NCBI GenBank assembly: GCA_025699075.1
Contig: JAILWG010000001.1
Span: 186,001 to 250,000 of the forward strand
DNA length: 64,000 nucleotides
Direction of reading: 5' to 3'
From: Candidatus Nitrosopumilus sp.
GTDB taxonomy: Archaea; Thermoproteota; Nitrososphaeria; Nitrososphaerales; Nitrosopumilaceae
Shown: positions 1 to 7,934 of the stretch, one piece after another
How the letters are laid out: each line of letters starts with the position of its first letter
How positions within the stretch are numbered: position 1 is the stretch's first letter
Notes under the pieces: model-generated
The model's database searches: none
What the model was told of the DNA's origin: nothing
The model's input: only the letters and a program-made list of their open reading frames with translations
Program-made: the position numbers and the translations under genes

Positions 1-428
1 TTGTTTACAACTCCACCCAGAATCAATGCTACTCCATATGGTCTAACCCCAGCATATTGTGTGTACTGTTGGCATTGATCAGCTAAATGTTTTGCAATTG
101 TTTCAACTTCGACTGGTTCATCATAAATCATTTTATTACTTTGAGAAAAGAATCTTGCATTGTCTACTTGACTTCTTGCATCTGGAATATATCCTGCGGC
201 TGCAACTCCTACATGATCATCAATTTGAAAAATCTTTTGAGCGGTATCTGAAATTTGTAATTTTCTTGGTTTTTCTTCCACGGCAATAATAATTCCATCT
301 TTACATTTTACGCCAACAGCTATTGTTCCTCTTCTTACAGTTTCAATAGCATATTCTACTTGGTATAGTCTACCGTCTGGTGAGAATACGGTGATTGCTC
401 TATCATAACCTTGTTGTGCAGGAAGCAT
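1..428 (-). CDS. psmA: Proteasome alpha subunit (3' end outside the window)
   Basis: About 142 codons of the N-terminal part of a 20S proteasome alpha subunit; the stop lies beyond base 1. Reading down from the ATG at 428, the protein starts MLPAQQGYDRAITVFSPDG and continues into the alpha-type signature RLYQVEYA, the N-terminal helix that gates the proteasome pore. Further on it has TVRRGTIAVG, then the central fold (IFQIDDHVGVAAAGYIPDAR) and PYGVALILGGV at the window edge. The alpha rings form the outer gate of the archaeal proteasome, which degrades unfolded proteins delivered by PAN or Cdc48-type ATPases. It is divergent from the DUF371 gene, with about 130 bases of shared promoter region between them. 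Identity is secure. Confidence 0.95.
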   Translation of the reverse strand, partial: MLPAQQGYDRAITVFSPDGRLYQVEYAIETVRRGTIAVGVKCKDGIIIAVEEKPRKLQISDTAQKIFQIDDHVGVAAAGYIPDARSQVDNARFFSQSNKMIYDEPVEVETIAKHLADQCQQYTQYAGVRPYGVALILGGVVN

Positions 429-562
429 TTGATTGCAATGCCTTGATTATTCAATTTAAACCATGCTCACATTTGATAATCATTCTTACTTTGATCGGAG
501 CCTATGTTCTTTACCATATTATTAATCAAACCTTAATTTGAAACTGATTTCATTATGAATTC

Positions 563-979
563 ATGAAATTTGAAATAGAGTTTTCAGGCCATGAGAATAT
601 TCGCTCTAATCATCAAAAAACTATAGAAATTACTAAAGAATCTCACTTGACTCCACAAGGTGATTGCATTGTTGGTGTAAATGCAAAATATAGCTGTGCT
701 GATTTACCTGAAGAATTAAAAAATAAACTCAAAAACCCTAATTCAACCGTAACTTTTTCAATCAATGTAGGAGATGATTATTTTGTCATTGAAGGAAAAG
801 GTCATCCTGATCTTATTTTGACACACAATGAAGATATTGTTATTAGAAAAAGCGATTTTATCTGCCCAAGAACACTTGCAGTAAAATGTGACAAGGCATC
901 TGATTTGATACCTCGTAGTATGGTAAAACAATTACAAGATCCAAAAACTATTGGAACATTTACCATCCATATTGAGTAA
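563..979 (+). CDS. DUF371 family protein
   Basis: A 138-residue protein with the features I associate with the archaeal DUF371 family: a GHENIRSNHQKTIEITKE N-terminal stretch, then LTPQGDCIVGVNAKYS, and a mixed beta-rich remainder with a C-terminal IGTFTIHIE. Length matches the usual 130-150 residues. The GDCIVGV core is the strongest family mark. No catalytic role is established for the family, and I do not propose one. The ATG at 563 is the first in frame; the upstream ATG at 555 leads to an immediate stop. It is divergent from psmA. Confidence 0.8.
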   Translation: MKFEIEFSGHENIRSNHQKTIEITKESHLTPQGDCIVGVNAKYSCADLPEELKNKLKNPNSTVTFSINVGDDYFVIEGKGHPDLILTHNEDIVIRKSDFICPRTLAVKCDKASDLIPRSMVKQLQDPKTIGTFTIHIE

Positions 980-1016
980 CACTCACAATTTTATATGCAA
1001 TGCGTATTTCATAGTC

Positions 1017-1136
1017 ATGGGTCGTAAAACAAACTTTTTCCTATTGATTCCATTAGCAACTTTTGCTGCAATCATCATTGGCTTTGGTATGTATAATACA
1101 ATTTGCAAAAATTCAAACATTCCGATTAATTGCTAG
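1017..1136 (+). CDS. Small single-span membrane protein, 39 aa
   Basis: A short ORF beginning 37 bases after the DUF371 gene. The start MGRKTNFFLLIPLATFAA is a positively charged tip followed by about 20 hydrophobic residues, then a polar end with two cysteines (positions 30 and 39). This is the layout of a single-pass membrane peptide with its N terminus inside. A longer reading from ATG 951 would overlap the DUF371 gene and is less likely. I do not recognise a function. The hydrophobic profile and position are the only support. Confidence 0.5.
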   Translation: MGRKTNFFLLIPLATFAAIIIGFGMYNTICKNSNIPINC

Positions 1137-1221
1137 GTGTCTGTTTCCTTTACACAATTTCCTGTTTTAGTTAATTCTACTTTAGCACGTTTCTCTTAAA
1201 GAAGAAATTGGGTTATTTTTC

Positions 1222-1563
1222 ATGGTAAAAGATACAATAGAGTTGCCTATATCAAAAAAACCTAGCGATGTTGAATTAAAAAAATTAAAAGATTATTTCA
1301 AAGAAATGCCTATTGAAGAAATTCTTACAGGGCTAAAATTTGCAAAAAATAGGTGGTCTGCAAAAGATGCTGGTACACTAAAGGTTGGAAGAAAAAGTAT
1401 CATTCAGAAAGAAGTCCATTCAGTTACTATGGAACAAGCACAATGGAGATTAAAAAATTGGAAAATGATGATTGCAAATTATCGTAGACGTGGATACAGC
1501 TATCCTACAATATCTAGAATAAAAAAAATTTTAATTCAAAAGAGCAAAAAGAAAAAAAATTAG
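1222..1563 (+). CDS. Conserved-looking small basic protein
   Basis: 113 residues, strongly basic, ending in a lysine run (QKSKKKKN). The middle reads LTGLKFAKNRWSAKDAG, followed by WRLKNWKMMIANYRRRGYSYPTI. The paired tryptophans and Arg/Tyr-rich stretch suggest nucleic-acid contact, but no named domain is recognised. The stop overlaps the end of the convergent multicopper oxidase fragment by four bases. The codon use is like that of its neighbours, so it is probably a real resident gene. A nucleic-acid role is inference from charge only. Confidence 0.6.
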   Translation: MVKDTIELPISKKPSDVELKKLKDYFKEMPIEEILTGLKFAKNRWSAKDAGTLKVGRKSIIQKEVHSVTMEQAQWRLKNWKMMIANYRRRGYSYPTISRIKKILIQKSKKKKN

Positions 1564-2048
1564 ATCACTTTGAAGATTGACATCATTCCTACAGAAATAT
1601 GATCATTGACGTGACAGTGGAACATCCATGTTCCCACATTATCTGGAACAAAATCAACTGTCTTAAGACTGGCTGGCATTAATTCCATAACGTCGTCTCT
1701 CATATCATTCCACAAAATCGTATTTCCGTGCCAGTGTGGTGCATGCAAATCTATTTCAGTTCCCATGCCGATTAAATACCAACGTACATGTTCACCTTTT
1801 TGCACGGTTTGTGCTGGCAAATTACCATAAACATATCCGTTGATTCCGTACATAAGATTACTTTCAACAAAATCATCATCTCCAACTAATTCTTCATTAT
1901 CACAAGTTTCATCAGTAAATGTTTCTAGATTATCACAAAGATAATTGCTAGAATTTTTGTCAGAAACTGTAAAGAGACTTGCCATTTCTCTGTCTACATC
2001 TTTTGGTCTTCCGTTTGAATCGGACATTCCTTTAACTGTTACAACCAT
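1560..2048 (-). CDS. Truncated multicopper oxidase: C-terminal cupredoxin domain only
   Basis: 162 residues that match the last third of ceruloplasmin-like multicopper oxidases. The opening VKGMSDSNGRPKDVDRE is an interior block of these enzymes. It then runs through ESNLMYGINGYVYGNLP, the trinuclear-site motif HAPHWHG (about residues 103-109) and the type-1/type-3 copper motif HCHVNDHISVGM (about 144-155). All C-terminal copper ligands are therefore present. The N-terminal cupredoxin domain that supplies the other trinuclear-site histidines is missing: an in-frame stop lies 15 codons upstream of the ATG, and the next gene begins 86 bases away. It has no signal peptide. Either a remnant of a full oxidase or a stand-alone domain; alone it could not form a complete trinuclear centre unless it oligomerises. 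Confidence 0.75.
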   Translation of the reverse strand: MVVTVKGMSDSNGRPKDVDREMASLFTVSDKNSSNYLCDNLETFTDETCDNEELVGDDDFVESNLMYGINGYVYGNLPAQTVQKGEHVRWYLIGMGTEIDLHAPHWHGNTILWNDMRDDVMELMPASLKTVDFVPDNVGTWMFHCHVNDHISVGMMSIFKVI

Positions 2049-2134
2049 TGTACTCCCAAAAGAAAATTTTCTTTTAAATTGTAGGGGAATTATTTACAGT
2101 TGTTCTATGTTTTTTGAACAAGTATTCTATATTT

Positions 2135-2785
2135 CTAGATGAAGATGTCTGTTTTTTTCTCAACAATTTGGTGTTTGAGTGAATCTGGAACATCGGGAAT
2201 AGATGATTTTGTCTGTCCTGCAATTACACTGTGTGCCTCTTCTAGTATTGCCAAGGTGTCTGCATTTGTCTCAGGTACCATGCTCATGCTATCTCCGATT
2301 CCAACTGAAGAGCCAGACATTACATCTCCAAGTATTTGTGACAAGTCTTGCATTGAAGCGTTTGCTTCTGGCATTATTCCACTTAGTGATGGACTTAGTC
2401 CCTTTATGATTGCCATACAAGGACTGAGTGTTACTACAACATCTCCTAATTCTGATACTGTGTCTAGTCTAAGTTTTACTTGCTCCATTGATAATTTTGC
2501 TCCACTTACCATGTTTTTCATTTTTCTTACTTGGGTTAATTCTCCTGCATATGCTTGTGCATAACTTGGTTTGTTGTTTCTTTGAGCATTGACTATTTTT
2601 TCAAAAATAACATCATGTTTTTTCTGTAATTTTTCATTAATTCCTTCTAATTTTGAAATTTGAAATTGTAATTTTTTTTGTGCAAAGTCGATTTTATTTT
2701 TTAATGGTTCATCCGGTTTTACTCTTCCTATTACCTTTTGAGAAATACTTTCTCTTTCAGTTCTGTTCCAAGAGTTGCTGATCAT
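2135..2785 (-). CDS. cdvB: ESCRT-III / Snf7 family cell-division protein (CdvB paralogue)
   Basis: 216 residues with the helical Snf7 layout: a long basic coiled-coil hairpin (residues ~25-110, including KLEGINEKLQKKHDVIFEKI), a shorter helical region (VSELGDVVVTLSPCMAIIKGL), then a linker and a Ser/Asp/Pro-rich tail (IPDVPDSLKHQIVEKK) that could bind a Vps4/CdvC MIT domain. In archaea of this group CdvB proteins polymerise at mid-cell and drive membrane scission, disassembled by CdvC. Several paralogues per genome are usual, so this may be one of the accessory ones. The tail near residues 195-205 (IPDVPDSL) is proline-poor compared with a classic MIM2, so the CdvC contact is inferred. Confidence 0.85.
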   Translation of the reverse strand: MISNSWNRTERESISQKVIGRVKPDEPLKNKIDFAQKKLQFQISKLEGINEKLQKKHDVIFEKIVNAQRNNKPSYAQAYAGELTQVRKMKNMVSGAKLSMEQVKLRLDTVSELGDVVVTLSPCMAIIKGLSPSLSGIMPEANASMQDLSQILGDVMSGSSVGIGDSMSMVPETNADTLAILEEAHSVIAGQTKSSIPDVPDSLKHQIVEKKTDIFI

Positions 2786-2875
2786 AATTTAATTCAAAAT
2801 ATGGTATAATTTTTTGTTTTAAACAGATTTGTCACTCTGGGTGGTGTCACTGGAGTTACACCGTCTACGGGTACA

Positions 2876-3985
2876 CTATCCAAAGGTAAATGTGAATATT
2901 TGAAATCCTGCGCCTTTGATTTTTATCTCTAGAAGATGCGATGAACTCATATCGCTACTAATAAGATTGTATAATCCTGCATCTGCAACTTGCAAAATAT
3001 TCCCTTGGATTATGTCTGTTCCTGAATATTCTTTTGGTAGTGGCTCGCCATCTAACAATATCTCAAGTTCTGCATAATTCTCAGTTACAATGTTGACTTC
3101 TTTTGCATTATACAGTAGTTTTATTGATCCCGCTTCTGATATCAACTTCATGCTGTCATCATAATTTTTCCAATCTCCTATTGGGTAGAATTTATGCAAG
3201 TCTATTTTGTCTGGCTCTGAATATGATGTGATTTTCCCTGGTTGGAATCCTTCTTCACTTCCCAATTGATTTCTATTTTGTGCAAATTTGTAACCAAAAT
3301 ATAATTCGGGTGTTCTAAACATTGAATGTTGATATTCTTCAATATCTACTAGCGATGATGTAGTGGTCATTTGCAGTCCTAATGATGTGGCTCTTTCCTC
3401 TAATAATTTTTGAATAACTTTCTCTGTTTCTTCGTATTTTCCTTCACCGATGTGATCATATCTGATAAACCCTTCATGGTCCGCAATGTATTTTCTTGGC
3501 CAATACCTGTTTTCAAATGCTTTCCAAGTTTCCATGTTGTTATCCATAACTACTGGATAATCTATTCCATGTTTTTCAATTGCCATTTTTACATTATCAG
3601 GATCTTTCTCAAATTCAAATTCTGGTGAATGTATTCCTATGATTAACAATCCTTGATCAGAATATTTGTCATCCCAAGCTGTAATGTATGGTAATGTTCT
3701 GATACAGTTGATACAGCTATACGTCCAAATGTCGTACAAAATCACTTTATCCTTCATTACTTTACTTAATTCTTCAGGTGTGGTGTTTAGATAATTTGCA
3801 ATACCTACTAGATTTGGCGCCTTTTTGAATCCTGATTTGTCAATTTCAGAAAGAGAATTTGCTTCAGTAAACACAGTACTTGATTGTACTTCTTGATCAA
3901 GGAATGAAAATGCCACTCCTATAATTGCCAATCCTACAGCAATTATCATTCCTAAAATTAATCCTGTTCTGATTTCTGAATTCAT
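2876..3985 (-). CDS. Membrane-anchored thioredoxin-like protein, DipZ C-terminal type
   Basis: 369 residues. One N-terminal membrane span (about residues 8-28), an extracytoplasmic thioredoxin fold with the redox motif CINC (residues 91-94) in WTYSCINCIRTLPYI, and a conserved cis-Pro-region block WPRKYIADHEGFIRYDHIGEG. The last ~150 residues form a beta-rich module starting near TPELYFGYKFAQNR, which corresponds to the carbohydrate-binding-like C-terminal domain of DipZ. It receives electrons from the CcdA protein encoded immediately upstream (4-base gap, same strand) and reduces exported thiols or haem-maturation partners. In DipZ the CcdA and thioredoxin parts are fused; here they are split into two genes. 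The substrate is unknown. Confidence 0.88.
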   Translation of the reverse strand: MNSEIRTGLILGMIIAVGLAIIGVAFSFLDQEVQSSTVFTEANSLSEIDKSGFKKAPNLVGIANYLNTTPEELSKVMKDKVILYDIWTYSCINCIRTLPYITAWDDKYSDQGLLIIGIHSPEFEFEKDPDNVKMAIEKHGIDYPVVMDNNMETWKAFENRYWPRKYIADHEGFIRYDHIGEGKYEETEKVIQKLLEERATSLGLQMTTTSSLVDIEEYQHSMFRTPELYFGYKFAQNRNQLGSEEGFQPGKITSYSEPDKIDLHKFYPIGDWKNYDDSMKLISEAGSIKLLYNAKEVNIVTENYAELEILLDGEPLPKEYSGTDIIQGNILQVADAGLYNLISSDMSSSHLLEIKIKGAGFQIFTFTFG

Positions 3986-3989
3986 AAAA

Positions 3990-4721
3990 TCACCCTAGCA
4001 ATACCAACTCGTTAAGAAGTGGAAAGCTTGCAATATAAGCAAGTTGATTTGTGAAAACTAAAATTCCCAAAAGAATAATGAATGCCCCTAATACTATGTT
4101 GTAATATTTTAGATGCTTTGTCATTGAGCGGATGATTCTTGTAGCTCTTGAGAAGAATATCCCCATCAAGATAAACGGAATTCCTAACCCCAGTGAATAT
4201 GCAAGTAACAAACTAAACGAAATTGAAGGGGTTGTTGCAGCCAAAGTGAGAATTGTTCCAAGTATGGGCCCCACACAAGGAGTCCATCCTACAGCAAATG
4301 CTAATCCAAATACAAATGACATTGGATAACTTGATTTTGAATTTTTAGGAAAGAATTTTCTTTCTATGTTTAGTGAACGGATTTTAGTTGATAACAACAA
4401 AAATACTCCAAAAGCAACAATGATGATGCCTCCTATCATGTTAAGACTTTCTATGTATTCACCCGCTACATCAGATAGTATGCTATTGATTAAAACTCCT
4501 AATGTTGAAAATACTACTGAGAATCCTAGTACAAAAAATATGGTGTTTGAAATAATGTTGATCCTATTAATGGAAAGAACAGTTGCATTTTTAGAACTCA
4601 ACTCTGCAAGTGTTGTTCCAGAAATGTAAGCAAGAAATGCTGGGATCATTGGTAAAATACATGGCGCAATAAATGAACTTAGACCTGCAAGTAATGCTAC
4701 TAGAATTGTGGGGTCTGCCAT
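3990..4721 (-). CDS. ccdA: CcdA-family thiol:disulfide transmembrane protein
   Basis: 243 residues with six predicted membrane spans. The two redox cysteines of the family are visible in SSFIAPCILPMIPAF (near residue 21) and AVGWTPCVGPILG (near residue 150), each in the typical PC context. It carries reducing equivalents from cytoplasmic thioredoxin across the membrane to the thioredoxin-like protein encoded 4 bases downstream, with which it forms an operon. Length and topology are normal for CcdA. Such pairs serve cytochrome c maturation or repair of exported copper proteins. Which of these applies here is not shown by the sequence. Confidence 0.93.
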   Translation of the reverse strand: MADPTILVALLAGLSSFIAPCILPMIPAFLAYISGTTLAELSSKNATVLSINRINIISNTIFFVLGFSVVFSTLGVLINSILSDVAGEYIESLNMIGGIIIVAFGVFLLLSTKIRSLNIERKFFPKNSKSSYPMSFVFGLAFAVGWTPCVGPILGTILTLAATTPSISFSLLLAYSLGLGIPFILMGIFFSRATRIIRSMTKHLKYYNIVLGAFIILLGILVFTNQLAYIASFPLLNELVLLG

Positions 4722-4815
4722 GTTTTATTTTTATAATTTTTCCTTTAAAGATTTCTTCCAAATCTATTCATAAAATTTTCAATCCGTTTTTAACTGGGAT
4801 GTGTGGATTTTTGCT

Positions 4816-4920
4816 ATGAATAAGCGATTTATCATAGTAGGAATTGCTTTGGGACTTATTATTGCATTTGCAGTGTTTATTGGCTCACCAGCAATTGGTG
4901 GCTTTGATGCAATGAGGTAA
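4816..4920 (+). CDS. Small single-span membrane protein, 34 aa
   Basis: An ATG-started ORF of 34 codons with a basic start (MNKRF), about 18 hydrophobic residues (IIVGIALGLIIAFAVFIG) and a short polar end SPAIGGFDAMR. It sits alone on the plus strand between two minus-strand genes and has its own upstream AT-rich region. The composition is clearly that of a membrane span, not random AT-rich sequence. Function unknown. The Ala/Gly-rich helix and its length resemble other tiny membrane peptides in this window (1017 and 21933). Confidence 0.5.
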   Translation: MNKRFIIVGIALGLIIAFAVFIGSPAIGGFDAMR

Positions 4921-4932
4921 TCTTATTTTTAA

Positions 4933-7350
4933 TCAAGGTACTACTGAAACTGTTCCAAAATTGATGGTTCTGACAAGGGATTTGCCGTCTAGATCATATC
5001 CTGAAATATGCATTTTCATATCATAATTTCCAGGACTAATCAGTCCAGTGGATCCTGCTGTTGCAGGAGGGTTTTTTGCAGTTGAAAATGTTAATTGTAG
5101 GACACTTCCTTCCGGAAATGCTATGCTGTCCTGATTAGAATTTACATTTGATGAATTTGCTTGAAGAATAATTGCTGCAAAAATATTCGAACTACTTATG
5201 TCATCAAACGTTAATCTTGTTCCATCAAATGTAATCCATGCTGTGGTTGGACCTCCATTATACACCGTAAGTGTTTTTGTTTGATCTGCAATCAGTGTTA
5301 TGTATGATTGAAATGATTCGTCGGATTTTGGATATTGTAAGAAAGAACTTTCAGGATTCCCTGTCAATGAAGTATCATCTATTCTCAAATCCATATCAAG
5401 GCCACTGACAAATTCCAAATCTAATACTAATCGTTCAGAATCAGTAAAATTTGTCCAACCTGTTGTAGTTGTCGTGTAATTGAAACTATTCAAAAAACTT
5501 CCATTCGCTTTCCCATCTAAGAATTTCAATGGAAAACTATTGTCTGTTGCAATGTTTGATTGAATAACTCCCAAACTGTCTGTCTTATTCATGTAAAATG
5601 TTACAAGATGTGCCGCATCTCCATAATTTGTATTGTAAAGATCTGCTACTTCTGAAGACGATAGATCATAATTATCCCAATGCATAAGATCATCGATTAC
5701 TCCGTTAAACCCTTCCCCTGGATTACTGTCTTCGGCTCCTACAAAAATCTCATCAATATCCACATTACTTCCACCGCTTCCTACAGAACTTACATCCACA
5801 GATGTTGCATTGATGTATAAAATACATTGGTAGCTTGCTGGTCTTACTGCAACTAGATGCTGCCAATTCCCATTTTCATAATCAAAACCATTTGATTCAC
5901 ATTTTGTGGGGGTTCCTGATCCTCCAAGAAATGTAAAATACACGTCATCATCAACATCAATTCCTATTTCATAATACTCATTACCTAGATTTTCATTTGC
6001 ACGATAAAGAATTTGATTATTGCTTGTTCCATCTGTTGCTTTAAACCATAAAGCCGTTGTATCTGGTGCGGTTCCAATATTATTTTCACTTTCTTGATTT
6101 AATTCAATGTAATCTCCACCATCAAATCTAAAGGCTCCAGAATTATGTGGACCTCCTACTATCTCATATGTTGGCATTTTGTTTGCAGGTCCTAAATTAT
6201 GTCCGTTTGTATTGCCCGTTGAATCTTCAGGATCTACATTTCCCTCAAAATGGAATTTCATATTGATTGAATTGTTGTCCATCAAACTATCTGGAAATGG
6301 TGCACTAAAGTAAACTAGACTTCCGTTCCAGTTTCCAGCTTTTACGTTCACTGCATTACCATGATTTGAAAAAAACTTTGGATTGTCAGTCTCTACAGAG
6401 ATGGTTATTCCTCCTGTGTCTGTATCCCCTGGGAACATTTGATATTCTCCATTAGGGGTATTGTCTGTTTCAGAGTGAAACATAAGGAGATTTTCTTTTG
6501 GTGGAGTGGCAAGAGTGCTGGAAATTAACGCTGTTTCAGATTGCTGAGCCAACAACACATCATTAACTCGGACTGTTGCTGAAGCGGTATTTTGTGGTAT
6601 TCCGTTTTCAAGATTAGTTGTAAAAGTCACAGTTTCATCAAGTTCCCCTGTTATTTCATAAATCCAAGTAAAATATGCTGTATCTCCTCTTCCGAGAGTT
6701 GATATTTCGGTAGGATTCATGTCTGAAATTAGAGTATATGATGCAGAACCAGTTGTTTGTGGTGTTTGCATAGTAGGTTTAATGTTCAGAAGTTGATTGT
6801 TTTTTGTCATATTGTTGGTTACTGTAAGAAGCAATGTTGTTCTAAATCCATCTGAAACTGTTTCAGGCAATACTAAAAGTTTCAAATCTAGAGGCTCTTC
6901 ACTTGGAGAATTTATAGAAAATTCTTTTCCCAACCCTCTTTGTGTTACTATCTTAATGGTATATGCTTGAGATTCTAATGCTTGTAAATTTAACTCCTGT
7001 CCAATATTTGTAATTGTTTCTTGAGGTGTTGATACTTTGTTTAACGTGAAATTTTGAAGAGGCCATGTTGAATCTGTAACATTATTTATCCAAAATCTTG
7101 TAAAATTGATAGGAAGTTCACCTGTATTATGAATTGTCAAATTAAATTTCCCTGCACTGATTTGTGATCTTGTAATTTCAAAATCTTCTTTTGTTCTGTC
7201 TTGCATTTCCATAGTTTTTGTGATTACTTGATCATTGAGCCGCTCAATAAGATCCACACCATATGTAAAATACCCTACAACCGAACTTAGAACAATGACA
7301 AGAAAAATCATTCCAATGACACTGCTTAATCCTCTTCTTTTAACTAACAA
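4933..7350 (-). CDS. Pilin-like surface protein with LamG/concanavalin-A lectin domain (copy 1)
   Basis: 805 residues. The N terminus KRRGLSSVIGMIFLVIVL is a class III (archaeal type IV) prepilin signal: basic residues, Gly at the cleavage site, then a hydrophobic assembly helix (residues ~8-30). Beta-rich Ig-like segments follow. A LamG-type lectin domain at about residues 395-600 begins GAFRFDGGDYIELN and contains GNWQHLVAVRPASYQCILYI and GVIDDLMHWDNYDLSSSE. The C-terminal part is a further beta domain. It should be processed by a prepilin peptidase and displayed on a pilus or the S-layer, probably binding sugars. It lies 35 bases after a small pilin-like gene. The pair is paralogous to 48850-51983. 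Ligand unknown. Confidence 0.85.
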   Translation of the reverse strand: MLVKRRGLSSVIGMIFLVIVLSSVVGYFTYGVDLIERLNDQVITKTMEMQDRTKEDFEITRSQISAGKFNLTIHNTGELPINFTRFWINNVTDSTWPLQNFTLNKVSTPQETITNIGQELNLQALESQAYTIKIVTQRGLGKEFSINSPSEEPLDLKLLVLPETVSDGFRTTLLLTVTNNMTKNNQLLNIKPTMQTPQTTGSASYTLISDMNPTEISTLGRGDTAYFTWIYEITGELDETVTFTTNLENGIPQNTASATVRVNDVLLAQQSETALISSTLATPPKENLLMFHSETDNTPNGEYQMFPGDTDTGGITISVETDNPKFFSNHGNAVNVKAGNWNGSLVYFSAPFPDSLMDNNSINMKFHFEGNVDPEDSTGNTNGHNLGPANKMPTYEIVGGPHNSGAFRFDGGDYIELNQESENNIGTAPDTTALWFKATDGTSNNQILYRANENLGNEYYEIGIDVDDDVYFTFLGGSGTPTKCESNGFDYENGNWQHLVAVRPASYQCILYINATSVDVSSVGSGGSNVDIDEIFVGAEDSNPGEGFNGVIDDLMHWDNYDLSSSEVADLYNTNYGDAAHLVTFYMNKTDSLGVIQSNIATDNSFPLKFLDGKANGSFLNSFNYTTTTTGWTNFTDSERLVLDLEFVSGLDMDLRIDDTSLTGNPESSFLQYPKSDESFQSYITLIADQTKTLTVYNGGPTTAWITFDGTRLTFDDISSSNIFAAIILQANSSNVNSNQDSIAFPEGSVLQLTFSTAKNPPATAGSTGLISPGNYDMKMHISGYDLDGKSLVRTINFGTVSVVP

Positions 7351-7385
7351 TTTTAAATTTAATATTTTAATAAAGTACTAAAGTA

Positions 7386-7847
7386 TTATGTACTAATTTG
7401 TGTTTGAATTGTATTCCCTCTTGATGTTACACTTGAAACATCTAATACATCATGTAATGAAAATGATGAATCATTTATGGGGATGACAATACTATGATCT
7501 GGCATAATTTCTCCATTTGTTATGGTGTGAATTTTACTAAAACCTGAATTCTTATCCGAAATATGCACTTCTGATACATCTATTCCTACTTTTCCGTTGT
7601 TTGTAATTATGACGATAATTGTTTCACATGGATTATCGTTACAGTATACATACTCAAAATTAAGAGATTCACTAAGTTTGTTAGAATAATTATCTACAAC
7701 ATTTGTCATTTCTACTTGTTGTGAAGTAAGAGTTGATTGACTCCACACCATGCCCGCACTTCCCAAAATACAGACTGCACTCATCATCATAGCTGATGTA
7801 ATTATTGTTGCTAGGCCTCTTCTTTTTTGTGCCTGGAGGTATACCAT
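7386..7847 (-). CDS. Small pilin-like protein (copy 1, partner of the LamG pilin)
   Basis: 153 residues. A class III prepilin signal is seen in KRRGLATIITSAMMMSAV, followed by a hydrophobic helix to residue ~33, then an Asn/Ser-rich beta domain ending with TSRGNTIQTQIST. The same layout and C-terminal motif (TNRGNQFVSQVVAP) occur in the 169-residue protein at 51474-51983, which likewise precedes a LamG pilin. It is 35 bases upstream of its partner on the same strand, so they are probably co-transcribed. The pair of Cys in YCNDNPCE may form a disulfide outside the cell. It is probably a minor pilin or adapter that mounts the lectin; that role is inference. Confidence 0.75.
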   Translation of the reverse strand: MVYLQAQKRRGLATIITSAMMMSAVCILGSAGMVWSQSTLTSQQVEMTNVVDNYSNKLSESLNFEYVYCNDNPCETIIVIITNNGKVGIDVSEVHISDKNSGFSKIHTITNGEIMPDHSIVIPINDSSFSLHDVLDVSSVTSRGNTIQTQIST

Positions 7848-7934
7848 GCATTAATTTCCACTTTTGGGAATTTATTCTAAAGTCTGTTATAATAATAACA
7901 AACTATTATCATATAGTAATATTATGTGATTATG

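Noticed and set aside
2139-2564. A 141-codon plus-strand frame opposite cdvB
   Set aside because: Antisense shadow of the CdvB gene; Ser/Thr-rich composition mirrors the coding strand and no domain is visible.
2810-2875. GGTGT...ACACC short inverted repeat after cdvB
   Set aside because: Five-base stem only; too weak for a terminator or operator call.
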